Source: Balamuthia mandrillaris (Eukaryota > Discosea > Longamoebia > Balamuthiidae). From it: DNA of 64,000 nt. Position 1 is the stretch's first letter, and each line of letters starts with the position of its first letter. Below, in pieces: positions 31,227 to 43,242 of this stretch. A program made the translations under genes and the position numbers. The notes under the pieces are model-generated. The model had not been told where the DNA came from, ran no database searches, and saw only the letters and a program-made list of their open reading frames with translations. The stretch is taken from positions 1 through 64,000 of the forward strand of contig JAVKOQ010000254.1 in assembly GCA_031835245.1 (NCBI GenBank), read 5' to 3'.

Positions 31227-32354
31227 GGTGTCCAGGCATGCTTACCTCTGGAAAAAAGCTTTCCATTTATGCCCCACCAGAGATACAGGAACAGTTTTTC
31301 GCATGCTTTGCAAAACTTCCAGAACTTGCAATTGATGTAACCCTCTATGTAAGCGGCAAGAGACTGCCAGTGACATCTTTGCCCCGACTTAGGAACTTCA
31401 TCCTCAACGCTGTGAAGAATGCTCTGCGTATGAGATTGGTTTATCCAGGTCGAATCAAGTTTCACATACCTTTCCCAGGGCGAAAGATTAACGTGAAGGT
31501 TATAAATGCGAGAATGATGAACCCTCTAGTGGCCCCCTCAACTACAGCTCTTGCTCCTTCTTCGACCGTTGCTCATCTACAGTCAGGTACTGCATCCACT
31601 CAAGCTGAATTAAGCCAGACGGCAGCTGCCGCATCTTCTCCTACTACCGCTAGCAATAGTGCTGGTCCTACTGCGAATGTCCCTGTACCTACACAACCGC
31701 TCATACTAGAGGCGGCTGATGCTGCTGCCAAAAAATTTCTGAACAATCGGTTTTTTACCGAGGTACTGAATGAAAAGAAGCTTGATGGTTTGTGCTTTCT
31801 TGGTCATACATTATCGCTTTAAATACGCAAGAACCTCACCTCTTGCTTTTACTATCTTCAGTTATCGACGAAATCTTTTTGCCTAATTGCTCTGTTCATG
31901 GCACTGACCTCTATGAGCAAGATCAAATGGGTCTTCAGGCTATATACGACTGGGTGAACATGATGCACACTTCCTTCCCAGATTTAAACTTCTACACCCA
32001 AGATCTCTGGGTTGAAGACTACAATGTGTACCATCAGTGGAAAGCTCGCGGCACTAATCAAGGTTGCTATCTTCCTCGTTCTTCTCTCTCACTCTCTCAT
32101 TGTCTCCTTTCCTGAGAAGTACTAACCTGTTGGGAGCAGGAGAGCTGTGGGGTTATCCTGCAACCAACGAGGAAATGATTTTTTATGGCCTCACCATCAG
32201 CACCGTGAAGTTCGGTAACCAAAAAATCGTAGAACAGTGGCACTATTGGTCCCTTGGTAGCCTTTTACGGAGGGAGCTAAAGGAGCGAGAGTTCGACAGA
32301 GCACTTGTGGAGTACATGAGCTCCTCAACTATGAGTAGTTCTGCACAGGATTAG
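28348..32354 (+). CDS. TEX2/Nvj2-like lipid-transfer protein: TM-C2-PH-SMP fused to a SnoaL-like domain
   Basis: Eleven exons with consistent phases: 28348-29077, 29162-29343, 29454-29906, 29974-30204, 30276-30581, 30619-30822, 30903-30998, 31068-31190, 31259-31787, 31862-32062 and 32140-32354; 1089 residues. The 31259 acceptor is the least certain. A long hydrophobic hairpin lies at residues 20-60 (WWAGWWLAWLFHVATLYVVG...). A C2 domain spans about 223-355 (YLVVVHVVRAVDLVASDKNG, LNPVWDATFEM). A PH domain spans about 497-634 (KEGALHIRTL..WKERWFILNG). An SMP lipid-transfer domain spans about 650-870 (FGDPLVDVFDNVRV, RIPVVVEVKIN, LRNFILNAVKNALRMRLVYP). A SnoaL-like domain lies at the C-terminus, about 940-1070 (AIYDWVNMMHTSFPDLNFYTQDLWVEDYNV, IVEQWHYWS). 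TEX2/Nvj2 proteins sit in the ER and move lipids at membrane contact sites. The SnoaL-like addition is unusual. Intron 8 carries (CT)n. Confidence 0.85.
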
Positions 32355-32646
32355 TTTCTGTTGTAAACGTTATGTAATCAGAGTCTGACGAAATCACAGC
32401 CCAACCCTTATGGCTTTTCTGGTTCTTATTTTACATAGGTGGCACCACGCAGAGGGGAGGGAAGAGAGCAGGGTAATGGCCTTGCTGGGTGACTAAATTC
32501 ATTGTTTTTACAGGAGAGAAGAGAGCACGAGAGAAACCAAGAAGTTAGGACTAAGGCGGCGCCAAGATCAAGCCGAAGTTAGAATGGTGGCTTGTTCGTG
32601 CATTTGTGCAAGATTTGCAAAATGTGCAAGTTTAATGTAGGCGAAG

Positions 32647-35206
32647 TTAGGACTGCATATTAAGCAGCTTTTTGAGAATGGTGGCTTGTTCGTGTTGTGT
32701 AGCCACGGTGCTTTCTAGCTCTTCAATGGTGGTCTTCAGCTTCTGCTCAGCAGCCTTGTGTTGAGCAGCTTCTTCCAGTCGCTGTTGGGTAAGCTGAGCA
32801 AGCCTCCCTTTTGTTTCTTGCAAGTTATTCTCCAAGGCATGATTCTTTCTCTCCAGACCAGCCACCAGCTCGTGGGATTCTTGCACGGAGGATTGCAAGA
32901 GGGTTGTTAGCTTCTTCACTTCTTCTGATCGTTCTTGCAGAGACTGCTCTAGTTGCTGAATGCTATCTTGTTTGTCTTTGAGTTGCTGTTGTAACGCTTC
33001 CCTAAGTTGTGCCATCTCCCTATCCTTATTTTCTATTTCTGTCCTGATGGATTTTAAAAGATTTTAAAGTCACACAAGTGAGTAAACCCACAAATGAAAG
33101 TTCTCTCAGGGAACCCCATGGGGCTTGTATGGTAGTTTGGGAAACAAAACAGAAAAACGACATGTCACTTACCTGTCCTCAACGACCGTCCAGTCCTCCG
33201 CCCGTATGCTATCTTTCTCTGCCTGCAAACTTGCTTGAAGTACTTCATTTTCTGCGAGCAATCTTTTGACTTCGGCCTTCAACTCCAACAATTTTTCATC
33301 TTTAATCTCTAGCGTCTTGCTAATCAATTCTACGGTAGTGCTTTGATCCAACAGCTGCCGTTCAGTTTCTGCCAGTTGTAGCCGAAGTTGCTGCTCTTCC
33401 AACTTTTCTGGTCCATTGGTTGGTGTGTCCTCTGATACCGATTGTGTGTTTTCGCGAGTGGAGGGGGCCAAGGAAGCTGCTGCCTTAGCCCTGTCTGCAG
33501 CGGCTAGTTCTTGTTCTAGCTCAGCTATCCTTCTTTTGTGTTGCCTTTTCTTCTCTCGCTCTTTTGTCTCGCGTTTCGTAAGTGCTGTTAGCTCTGAGCT
33601 GATTTCGAGCATTTTTATTTCGTGCAACTTTTGGGCCTCAGCTTGTTGTACTTCAAGGCGCTTCGCCACGTCACTTAGCTGCTGATATTGTCGTTGCAAT
33701 TGTTCTTCTCTCTCTTTCAACGCTGCACGTAAGCTGTCAATTTCTTGCGTCATGCTGTTCTGCTTCTCGTCAGCACGCTGAAGCAGTTCCCGCAACAGCC
33801 GAGTTTCCTCATCATGCTGGTTCTTAAGGCTAGTTTGCTCTCGTCGATTTTGTTCCGTTAACTCGGCGTACTGTCGTTGCAATTCTTTTTCCTTTTCCTC
33901 CAAAAGAAGTGGAAGCGCAGTAGTAGCGATCGGGGTGGTGGTTGCATCAGGTAATGGAATTTCGCTGGCTCTTTCTTCTAGTTGCAACTTCAGCTTGGCC
34001 ACCTCGCCCCGTAATCGCTCGTTTTCTTTGCGCAAAATTAGTACGCCCTCACTCACTCGCAGCATTTCTTTTCCCATCAAAGGTAATGAGGAGGATAACT
34101 CAGTTACCTCAGCGGCTTCTTCCTCCACAACTCCCTCTGCGTTGGTCGTGTACACAGTGCCATTATATTCTGGTGTACCTTCCTCCTCCTCCTCCTCAAT
34201 CTGCTGCTGTTCCTTTTGCTTGTGCGAGGCATGTAAGAGTTGCAATTCCTCTTCAGCCTTGATTCTAAGCTCTTGTTCTTCGGCCAAGCGTTCTCTTAGT
34301 GTTGCTGTTTCTTTCATAACGATTTCTAACTGACGTTGGGCTGCTTCTTTTCTCTGTACTTGCTGCTGTTGTTCATCGCCGTCGCTATCCGCATTCATCG
34401 CTGCAGCTTTATCTGAAGCGACAGCATCGCCATCAGTATCAGAGGAGGAAGTAGAAGGCAAGTCGATGGTCTTGTTGACAACGTAGAGGCCGAGGTCAGT
34501 GGGCAGGCTATCAAATGGCACATCTTTAAGGCAAAGACAAAAGTCCACAACACTAAGCGGTGCTAGAACTCCCAAGAACATTTGGATGTGCTCTTTGGCT
34601 CTGAGGAGGGCATAGGGCTCATACCATGCCTCGGTGAGAGCCTCGGTCCGTCCTGGGCTTGTCGTCAAGAACTGGAGGTAGTCGTGCAAGTTTTTCTCGA
34701 TGAGGGCGAAGCGTATCCATGCTCGTCCTCTCCCCACCGTTGTCTTCACATGGGACAACTTGCTGACATTTTGCACGCTGTTCCTTGCTGGAGGGTACAG
34801 CTTCTCCAAAGATTTGAGGTAGTCCCAATAGTTGGTTTTATGGAACAAGCTGCTTCTGTCTGACTCGTTCGTTGGTCATGGCCAGGAAGTGGGTGAGCGA
34901 GGTAGGAGGAAGCAAAAGCAAAACTTGTTTTCAGTATGAGAAAATAGAAAAGCGTGTTCTATCTAAAGAAGAGAAAGGAGGGGGTGATTGGTGCAATGGC
35001 CTACCTTTGAGACCATGCTGCAACGCTTTTTCAAGAAGCAGACAGAACCGTTCCAACTGCGGACTGTTGTCATCCACCACGTTGTCCTTGCACGTGGAAA
35101 GTAGGGACTTTACGGCAATGCCTGTTTCGGTGATCAACCGCTTACGGCTACGCTCGTGAACTTCTTCCTCCACCTGCTGTTGCTGAGCGTTGCTGTTGCT
35201 CGCCAT
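32647..35206 (-). CDS. RUN-domain protein with long coiled coil
   Basis: Three exons, 35206-35005, 34859-33173 and 33043-32647, all in frame, 761 residues. Residues about 20-190 form a RUN domain: NSPQLERFCLLLEKALQHGLK, YWDYLKSLEKLYP, TVGRGRAWIRFALIEKNLHDYLQFL, AKEHIQMFLGVLAPLSVVDFC. These match RUFY/RUNDC-type proteins, which bind small GTPases or motor adaptors on endosomes. The remainder is mostly coiled coil with low-complexity Glu/Gln segments. No FYVE finger is present at the C-terminus, unlike RUFY1-3. Intron 2 ends with a motif that recurs elsewhere in the window (see findings). Confidence 0.8.
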
Positions 35207-35388
35207 TCTTCACAGACCAAACAGCTGTTGCTTCCTTTTGTCACTCAGTTGCTGCTGGGGACTCTAACAGCAGCAGCAGCAGCAGTGGGACCAGCCTTCC
35301 CCTTCCTTCCTTCCCTCTATGAAAAGGGCCGTTTTTACGCTGCTGCTTGCTGCTGGCTGTCTGAGAAAATTTCGCTTTTGTTGTTTTT

Positions 35389-35390
<2 letters not shown>

Positions 35391-35419
<29 letters not shown>

Positions 35420-35513
35420 GTTATATTTTTTAAAACCACCAAAGAGGAGGAGGAGGAGGAGGAGGAGGAGCAGGAGGAGCAGGAGGAGCAGGAGGAGGGA
35501 GGAGGAGGAGGTT
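35391..35513 (+). repeat. (TTA)n and (GGA)n tracts
   Basis: A (TTA)n run at about 35391-35420 is followed by a (GAG/GGA)n run at about 35445-35513. Both lie between the RUN gene start and the HIBADH gene end. They are simple sequence, not coding. Confidence 0.9.
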
Positions 35514-35582
35514 TGTTAATTTATGGAGGTGTTAAAGAATGAGAGGTGTGGAGGCATGCATGCATTCACACCTGCCCATTGT

Positions 35583-35883
35583 TCATTTGTCATGCAGGAA
35601 TTTGTAGACAACAGAAAAGTCCTTGCGACCGGCTCCTTTGCTGCTTATTAGGTTGTACAGCTGATGGTTTAGAGTCACACAATGTGATGAATATCGTTCC
35701 ATAAGAGAGATGTTGTTTTCAAAAAAAAAAAAAAAAGGAGTTCACTTACCTGCAAGGCCGCCCCTGTCAGTGGGACAGAGGCTTTGATGGAGTGAGCTGC
35801 GTTTATCGCCAAATTCAAGTCTTTGCTCATCAGGTCCACTCCAAAGCCACCTTCATAATTGCGAGAAGAGGGCACCCCTGTTC

Positions 35884-35928
<45 letters not shown>

Positions 35929-36907
35929 GAGATTGTGAACAAAGAAGACCGACTGGCAGGCAAATGCATTCCAGCCGCAAAGAATGATCATGGAGCGGTT
36001 TTAAAACATACCTTCTTTAATGCCGGGCACTGGATTATAGGTATCACTAGACCAACACCTAGCTGACGATGTGTTAAAGATACCTGCCAACACCTTTGGG
36101 TCCAGACCCAGCTGTACACCTGGTAAGAGAGAAGTTAGGCGTATCAGCCGTCAAACAAACAGAGGTGCACCAACCAAGGTTCATTCCTTCAGCAACACCA
36201 ATCATGGAAATGGCCAGGACAAGATTGTTGCAGAGCTTGGCGGCCTGACCATTACCCGGTCCTCCACAATGAACTATGTTTTTTCCCATTAGGGACAGCA
36301 GCTCTGTCGCTTTGTTGAATGCTTCTAACTCTCCGCCCACCATGAAGGTCAGTGTTGCGGCCTCTGCGCCAACAACTCCTGCAGTATGCCACGCACAAAA
36401 TGAAAAGCGCCATTAGCGTTCTTCAAGAAGCAGGGAAAGGCGACAGGATAGGAAAGCAAGAACGAGGAGAACCTCCAGAAACGGGAGCGTCAATCATATG
36501 AATGTTCTGCTCAGCAGCTCTGGCGCTAATTTTGCGGGCAACAGCAGGTTCGATGGTGCTAGCGTCAATGAGCAACGAATCTTGTTTGGCAGCGGCCAAT
36601 ATGCCATTCTCGGGAGAGCAGTAGACCTCCTCCACGTGAGGAGAGGAGGGCAGCATGGTCACTATGTGGCTGGATCGGCTGGCCACCTCTTTTGGGGAAG
36701 ACGCAGCGGTGCTATGGCCTGGCTTGGCCGCGTTAGCGCTCTCCAGGAAACGATTTGTGTTGTCGGAGCTGACATCAAAGACAACGACGGGATAGCCGGC
36801 TTTCACCAAGTTGCGCGCCATGTGTGCTCCCATATTGCCCAGTCCTATGAACCCCACCGGCTTACCACCCCCCACAAAGGGTCATTACATTGCCTCTTGG
36901 AGAGATC

Positions 36908-36945
<38 letters not shown>

Positions 36946-37100
36946 AAAGGAGAAGTGAAGGAAAGAAGAGCTACGCAAACCGGTTTTGAAGCAGACAGAG
37001 AATAGGCCCTGCGTGGAAGGGCAAAGCGTGATAAGAGGTGGTGAGAGACAGCGGCCGCTCCTCCATTTGTGCCTCTTGTGAAGAAGCTGGTGCGCTGCAT
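35583..37100 (-). CDS. HIBADH: 3-hydroxyisobutyrate dehydrogenase, mitochondrial
   Basis: Six exons: 37100-36981, 36860-36473, 36378-36175, 36119-36012, 35877-35750 and 35660-35583; phases agree, giving 341 residues, the normal family length. The N-terminus is Arg/Ser-rich without acids over its first 38 residues, as expected for a mitochondrial presequence. The NAD-binding Rossmann motif reads [16 protein letters not shown]. The substrate loop reads [22 protein letters not shown]. The catalytic Lys lies in [11 protein letters not shown]. The conserved [11 protein letters not shown] and the C-terminal segment [12 protein letters not shown] are present. The enzyme oxidises 3-hydroxyisobutyrate to methylmalonate semialdehyde in valine breakdown. 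Two introns carry (CT)n on the coding strand. The start was chosen at the ATG that yields the presequence. Confidence 0.93.
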
Positions 37101-37514
37101 GGTGGGGTGGGTGGGGGGCAGTCAAAGGGGCGGACAAGAGCCAGGTTTGGGCTATTAGGGGGGAAGAGCATAAGGGGGCTGACGTCATCTGTGCCCCTTT
37201 CCCAGCGTACGCCATACGGCCATACCATCAGCATGCTCGCAGCTATTCCAATTGCTACTATTATTGCCGACAAAGACGTGGCCAAACGTAGTGCGGGAGG
37301 GGAGTAGTGGTAGTAGAAGCACCACCACCACCACCGAAACCTCCGCCACTCAGCCAGGCCATAGGCTTTCCTGTTTGCTGGTGCCTTCCTCCTAGCAACA
37401 GGCATTGTCTTGTGGGAGGCCCTCCTCGCGCCTTGGCCTGTTTGCCAAACAAGCATTCCAGGCCAAGACTGGTGGAGCTAAAATTCGTCTCCGCCCTTCC
37501 GCGGTACTGCGAGC
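37101..37514. other. Divergent spacer between HIBADH and the bZIP gene
   Basis: 414 bp, likely carrying both promoters. It is GC-rich with short CCA/CCG repeats. Several open frames cross it but none has a plausible splice context or protein-like composition. Confidence 0.45.
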
Positions 37515-39051
37515 ATGCTGTCCTCTACCGCCGCCGCCGCCGCCGCCGGAAAGGGTTTGGCGGGTGGTGCTGTGAGCTCTGCTTCCTCCGCCAACTGCCA
37601 CCACCACAACGGCAACAATAATTGGATGCCTACACCCACCACCACTGCTGCCACCAAACAAGAGAGGCCCCTCAAAAAGCGACCCACCCCCCCTGCCCTT
37701 TCACCTTGTCCCTCTTTTGAGAAGCACCACAAAGAAGACTGTGCTGTGGACAAGAAAGAAACCAGGTACATGTGCCGTTTGTTGTTTCCCACCAAACACC
37801 ACCGACAAGTACTACATTAGCGGCGGTGACGGCCAGCTCATTCGCATTAATTCTTTTGCACAATAATAATTGTCAAACAGGCTGTTAAAGAATCGGCAAG
37901 CTGCTCAGCTCTTTCGTAAGAGACAGAAAGCGTACATTCAAGACTTGGAGGACAAGGCGCTAGAAATGAAACAAAGCAACATGGAGCTGAAGGCGCGCGT
38001 TGATATTCTGACTGCTGAAAACGTACTTATGAAAGACCAGCTGATGTACCTTCGCAGCTTCATCAACCAGGCTGTTGAGCTTTCGGCCAAAGCCCTAGAG
38101 CAAGGCCACCCCAGGGGCGCACTTTATTTTCCTCCACTATCAACCTTCTCTCTCTCCTGCGACTCCTTGACAACTTCGCCACCAACCTCCTCCTCCTCTT
38201 CTTCTTCCACTTTATCTGCTGCTTCGGCTGGCAGTCCTGACCCCAAACAACTTGTAACAAATGAGGCAACTCTGCCACAGCTTCACTCCTCTTTGCAACC
38301 TCCTTTTTCTCTTCCTTCACTTCCTCACCATTGCATTGCAGAATCATCGTTACACCAACCACAACCATCCCAAACCATCTCTAAAAGAACCTGGAGCAAT
38401 TTGAAGAAGGAAGAGAAGGAGGTAGATGAGAATGCAGAGCATTCGCAAAAAGAAAACAAGGTCAAACAAAAGCATGTCAAAGAGGAACAAGATGTGGCAG
38501 AACAGCATGGCAAACGAAGGAAGAAAACTCGGGCAGAAAAACCAAAACAGAGAAGGACGAAAGGTCCAACAACTACCACAGACCCTTACTTCTCAAACTC
38601 TGCGCATTCTTCACTGGATCATCTATCCTCGCTTTGTTCCCATGCCCTCTCCCCTCGTTCTTCACCGCCATCCTCTGATGAACAACCCACAAAGCAACGC
38701 CCGGCACCCCCACTTCACGCCGTGTCCACCACTAGTGACTATCTCCGGCATCCATCCTCTATCCCTTCTCTTTCATCATTATCATCAGCCTCTTCGCAGA
38801 AGAAGGCCGCCTCTAGCATTCTACCTTCCCCATTAGCCGCCTGGTTGCCGAACATCAGCCCTTCTTCTTGCTCCTCCTGCTCCTCCTGCTCCTCCTCCTC
38901 CTCCTCCTGCTCCTCCTCCTCCTCCTCCTCCTCCTCCTCCTCCTCCTCCTCCTCCTCCCTCTTCACCCGTCCAATCTTCTGTACACCCTTGCCCAGCAAC
39001 ACAACGGGACTTTGCACTGGATTGATGAGCGCCTGCTATAAAATAGAATAA
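37515..39051 (+). CDS. bZIP transcription factor
   Basis: Two exons, 37515-37765 and 37881-39051, in frame, 473 residues. The splice joins ...DKKETR to RLLKNRQAAQLFRKRQKAY, forming a bZIP basic region with the N-x7-R signature (NRQAAQLFR). A leucine zipper of about five heptads follows (LEDKALEMKQSNMELKARV, LTAENVLMKDQL). The factor should bind DNA as a dimer in the nucleus. The N-terminus is Ala/Asn/Thr/Pro-rich. The C-terminal half is Ser/Pro/Lys-rich and ends in a run of about 20 Ser/Cys encoded by a (CTC/CTG)n-like tract at about 38870-38960. It is transcribed divergently from HIBADH. Confidence 0.85.
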
Positions 39052-39455
39052 TAATAATAATAATTTATGATTATTATAATAAACATGAATAATTATTAAT
39101 AATATGAAACAAAAAATAGGCGGCAACAAAAAGCAAAAATCAGCAGTTATTCATTCCTTGCACTCCTCCTGTCCTCAAAGGCCTATTTGCCCAGCCAGGG
39201 AATGCAACAGGAGAAGAACATGTAGCAGCTCTTTCACTCGTCCCACTGCCCCAACCACTTACACCAACATCGCCAACGCCGCCATCCAATATTGCACACC
39301 AAGTAGTAGACGCAAAGTTGGCGGGGGAGGAAATCAAAACTGCTCCCCACAACTACAGCAGCAGCAACAATGACAACAACAACAACAACAACAACAAGGA
39401 AAGAGCAGCGGAGCGCCAACAAAGCCAACAGGAGCAATCTTCAAACAAGAACAGC
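39052..39455. other. Spacer, possibly including 5' sequence of the RhoGEF gene
   Basis: AT-rich 3' flank of the bZIP gene to about 39115. From about 39120 the RhoGEF frame is open without an ATG for about 110 codons, including an Asn-rich CAACAA tract at 39368-39397. This may be an unrecognised coding exon with its start further 5', or 5' UTR. Confidence 0.4.
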
Positions 39456-40898
39456 ATGATGGTAAGCAGCGACGGCGGAGGAGGTAGTATCGCAGAAGGG
39501 GGCAGTGCTGTTTCTAAGGCGCCACTACCTGCGAGAAGTAACGTCATCTTGGCGAAGGAGGGGCAACAGGGGCTGGCCCAAGCCTCCGCTGCTCGCTCCT
39601 CTTCCAGGTTTGCTGGCAGTAAGCTAAGACGGAAAGGCGTACAGGAAGAGCCAGCACGAGCGCCCTCTTCCCTCGCTCCTCACCCTACTTTGGATAGCAA
39701 GATGGCTATGTTTCGCAGTGGCTCTTATCGTCTCGATAGGAGAGCAACCTCCGCCAATGTAGCCACCCCCTCCTGGCGCCCCGACAAGGAAGTCAAGGAA
39801 TGTCAGGGCTGCAAGGCCCGCTTCACTCTCGTCAAAAGAAGGGTACATCCTGCACTCACATTTGCTTTTCTTTTTTTTTATTTGGTTGTTGCTGTGACTC
39901 ACAATTGTCCGCTCTTATTGCACCACTGCTACCCCTCCGTCCTTCGGTTGATGCTAAAGCACCATTGTCGCAGCTGTGGTGGTACGTTTCAAGACCCCTA
40001 GAGAGGAAGAGGGAATGAGCAAGAGCAAACGAGCAAGCGCGAGGAAGGGGGAGGGAGAGAGCGAGAGAGAGCGAGAGAGATGAGAGATGAGGGAGAGGTA
40101 AGGGGGAGGATGAGATAGATTATTTAAGCTAATTCGGACTACTCTGAAAAAAAGATATCTTTTGCGAAGACTGCAGTTCCCATAGCATCTCTGTGTCAAG
40201 CCTCTATCTTCTCCAATCTGACCAGCACTCTCTGGCTGCTTCTACATGCTCTTCTCGGCTTTCTCAGCCAGCTTCATCCTTGTCTGATGCTGGTGATGGT
40301 GAGGGTGATGGTGATGGTGTAGAGAATGCTGCCGTAGTAACTGATGCCACCACCCCAACAACAAATATCAACGCAAGAAAAAGATCAGTGGTACGAGTTT
40401 GTGACGGATGCTGGATCAACGTGCAGATGATGTTAGACGGGCGTGGCCTGCTTGAGAGGGATCAAAAGCGAACTGACAACAGTAATACTACAGCGGCTTG
40501 GAGGAATAGCTTCAGACTTAGCAAGAAATCAAGGCAGGCACCTGGCCCTCTCCATCGCAGCAGTGATAGTCACAGAAGCGTTGGTGGGAAGAGGGATCCA
40601 TCAACTGGAGTTGGGCCTACATTGACGGGTACGAGAAACCGGACGTCTGCCAAACAATCTAGCCAAATGGCTCTCCATCGTTCCCATTCTACTCTTAGCA
40701 CCTCTACTTCCACTCTCTCCTCTGCCCCTCTTTCTGCCGCAGCAGCTGCTGCTGCACTGGCACGAAGGGGACGTTCAAGAGGGCCAGGAGCTGCTGCTAA
40801 TGCAACCAGTGGTGCTCAGGTGCCTCCAGAATGGCAGCGGATAGCCAAAGGTTTTTATCATCGCCTCGTTTTACAGAAGCTCCTCTTTGTTTCAATTC

Positions 40899-40952
<54 letters not shown>

Positions 40953-43242
40953 TGTTTGTGTTTGTGTTTGTGTTTGTGTTTGTGGTTGATTACTTTTTCA
41001 CCTGCGACATACACTTCTCAGAAAAACAGGAGGCTGGAAAGAGAATGGCGGCCCGTCACCAGGTAGCGATGGAAATTCTCAACACAGAGAAAACTTACGT
41101 TAAAAACCTCAGCCTCGTCGTTCGAGGCTTGCTCGTGCCTTTGCGTCAAGCCAACAATGTTCTCAACGAAGAACAGATACAGGGAGTGTTCTTGAATTTA
41201 GAAGAGCTGTTGAACGAACACACTTCTTTCCTTGTTCTTCTCGAAAAGCGGATTAATCAGTGGAATGCGGATGCCACCGTAGCAGACTTGTTTCTGAACC
41301 ATGTGCGTTGTGTTTTTGTTAAACAACAAAAACAAATCTGTGATCTTACCCATACTTCCTCTTTGCAGACCGAATTTTTGTTGAAATATGAAGTCTACAT
41401 GAAGGAATACTCCACTGGTCAGATACTACTGTCTTATTTGCTCGAAAAGTATCCCGCCTTTCTAAAAGCGAAGGGAGTATGTATCCTAACTTCCTGAATC
41501 TTAAAATTTGCCTTACTAACTTCTAATGTACGTCGATCTCAAAAGGACTTTGAGACTAAAACAAGTGGGCTAAGCTTGGAGGATTTTTTGATTCAACCCA
41601 TTCAACGCTTGCCGCGATATTGCTTATTGTTAGAGGTGAGTAACGATTAACGATCGTTTGTGCCATGTTTTTCATTAAAAGAATGTCTTGCTGTGGTGAT
41701 CTCGCTTTATTGTTATTTTGTATGGTGAATGCACATGCATGTGATATAATTACTTTCTTATTCGGTATGAAAAAGCGGATGCAAGCATATACAACACCAA
41801 ATACCATAGCCCACGAGGAAATCAAGTGTGCACATGCGAAGGTAGAACGGGTATTGGCAAATCTGCATCAGGGCATTGCCCAAGACCAAAGCCAGGCCAA
41901 CGCCTCAGTGAAAAAGTTGCTCTCCTTGGAACAAAGCCTCAGCCAGCTGTTGAGTCAGGTGAGATTATGTCTCCTTTGCCCCCTCTTGTGCCTTATTGTT
42001 CAACGTTACCTGTGATAACAATCGTTATCACAACGAAACTAGGATTTGTACAGTACAAAACGGAGATTTGTGAGAGAAAGTGCCGTTTGGTGGTCCCTAC
42101 ATGTGCAAGATGCAGCCCAGAATATGGGGAGAACAGTTAGAGAAAAAGCCGATACCGATACTGCTGACATTGTGCTCGACAACTTTTGTAGTACGCAGCA
42201 GCATACGCTCTACCTCTTTAACGACATGATTCTGTGTTGCGGCAACGTTACCATCGACTCATTTGCTAACCAACAAGCTGAGCGAGAAAGGAAAGAAAAA
42301 GAGCGCAAAGAACAGAGGTTGCTTGAAGCAGATACAAAGGCAAAAGATAGCACACAAACGATAAACCAACGCTCAAATAATAGAAACCAAGGGGAAAACA
42401 ACCCAACAGGCGAACCAATAGCTGCCACAGACGAGAGCAGAGAACTCCCTGCAAACGTACCTGTTGCTACTCCTAGTGATATGGATGATAGCAGCAACCA
42501 CCAAAAACAGGTCGAACCCGCACCACCTTCACTTCTTCCAACCCCGCCACCCACATCATCACTCGAAGAGGAAGAATCACTGTGGCTAGAGCAGGTGCCC
42601 TTCGCTGTGGTACTCAACCTGAACAACGTGGCCAGCATACGTGACGGGTATGGTGGTGGTTTAGAAGGTGGCAGCAGTTATGGCACCGGCGTATTCCTGG
42701 GTACTTCTCCACGCAACCGTCACTCTCAGTCGCAGCCGCGGCATTACCATGACTTACAAAACACTTCACCCTTGTCGTTTGAAGACGATGCTGTCAACCC
42801 AAACTCATTCCATCTTGACGCCGCCTCTTCTTCCGCGGCTGATGCTACCAAATCAGGCAAGCTGCAGACAGTAGATGCAACATCATCACAATCACTTATC
42901 CCGGAGGTGGCTGCTTCACACCCACTTGCTGGAAGCTACAAGGCACCTAGTGCCTTTGCTGCCTTCCAACAACACCAAATATCAAAAGAATCAGAAGTTA
43001 CCACCCCACCAGCACTGGGCACCGAGCCTGTTTTCCCTGTCGCAGCAGCTCCAAGCGTTGGATTGAACAGACAAAACGGGATGCCATTGATGGCTCGTAA
43101 GCCCTCTTGTGTATTCCACGTGTGGACTGCAAAAGAATGCTGGAACATTTACTTTAGCACGGAAGAGGAAAAAAACTTGTGGCTCACTGATACCACCAAG
43201 TGCATTCATGACCTTCTGGTGCAGAAATATAATTTATTTTAG
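39456..43242 (+). CDS. FYVE-RhoGEF (DH)-PH protein
   Basis: Eight exons, all phases consistent: 39456-39842, 39960-39981 (22 nt), 40155-40850, 41022-41302, 41369-41476, 41546-41635, 41776-41958 and 42043-43242; 988 residues from the first ATG. A FYVE finger starts near residue 113 (CQGCKARFTLVKRR, HHCRSCGDIFCEDCSS). Its last Cys pair (RVCDGCW) comes only about 75 residues later, after a Ser/Asp/Thr insertion. The DH domain spans about 380-585 (EILNTEKTYVKNLSLVVRGL, FLIQPIQRLPRYCLLLE). It is followed by a PH domain whose strands are split by about 250 low-complexity residues and which ends in ECWNIYFSTEEEKNLW. Such proteins bind PI3P membranes and activate Rho/Rac GTPases. FYVE-first order is known in amoebae, whereas animal FGD proteins carry FYVE after DH-PH. 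Intron 3 carries (GT)n. Confidence 0.88.
40901..40983 (+). repeat. (GT)n followed by (TTTGTG)n in an intron
   Basis: A pure TG run to about 40947 grades into TTTGTG hexamers to about 40983. It lies in RhoGEF intron 3, 37 bp upstream of the acceptor at 41020-41021. Confidence 0.95.

Noticed and set aside
37038-37795. Several overlapping frames between and around HIBADH and the bZIP gene
   Set aside because: They are antisense or alternative-frame shadows of the presequence exon, spacer and bZIP exon 1, with no independent support.
39118-39455. 5' extension of the RhoGEF frame as coding
   Set aside because: It is open and partly protein-like but has no ATG and no identified upstream exon, so the CDS was started at 39456 and the possibility noted.
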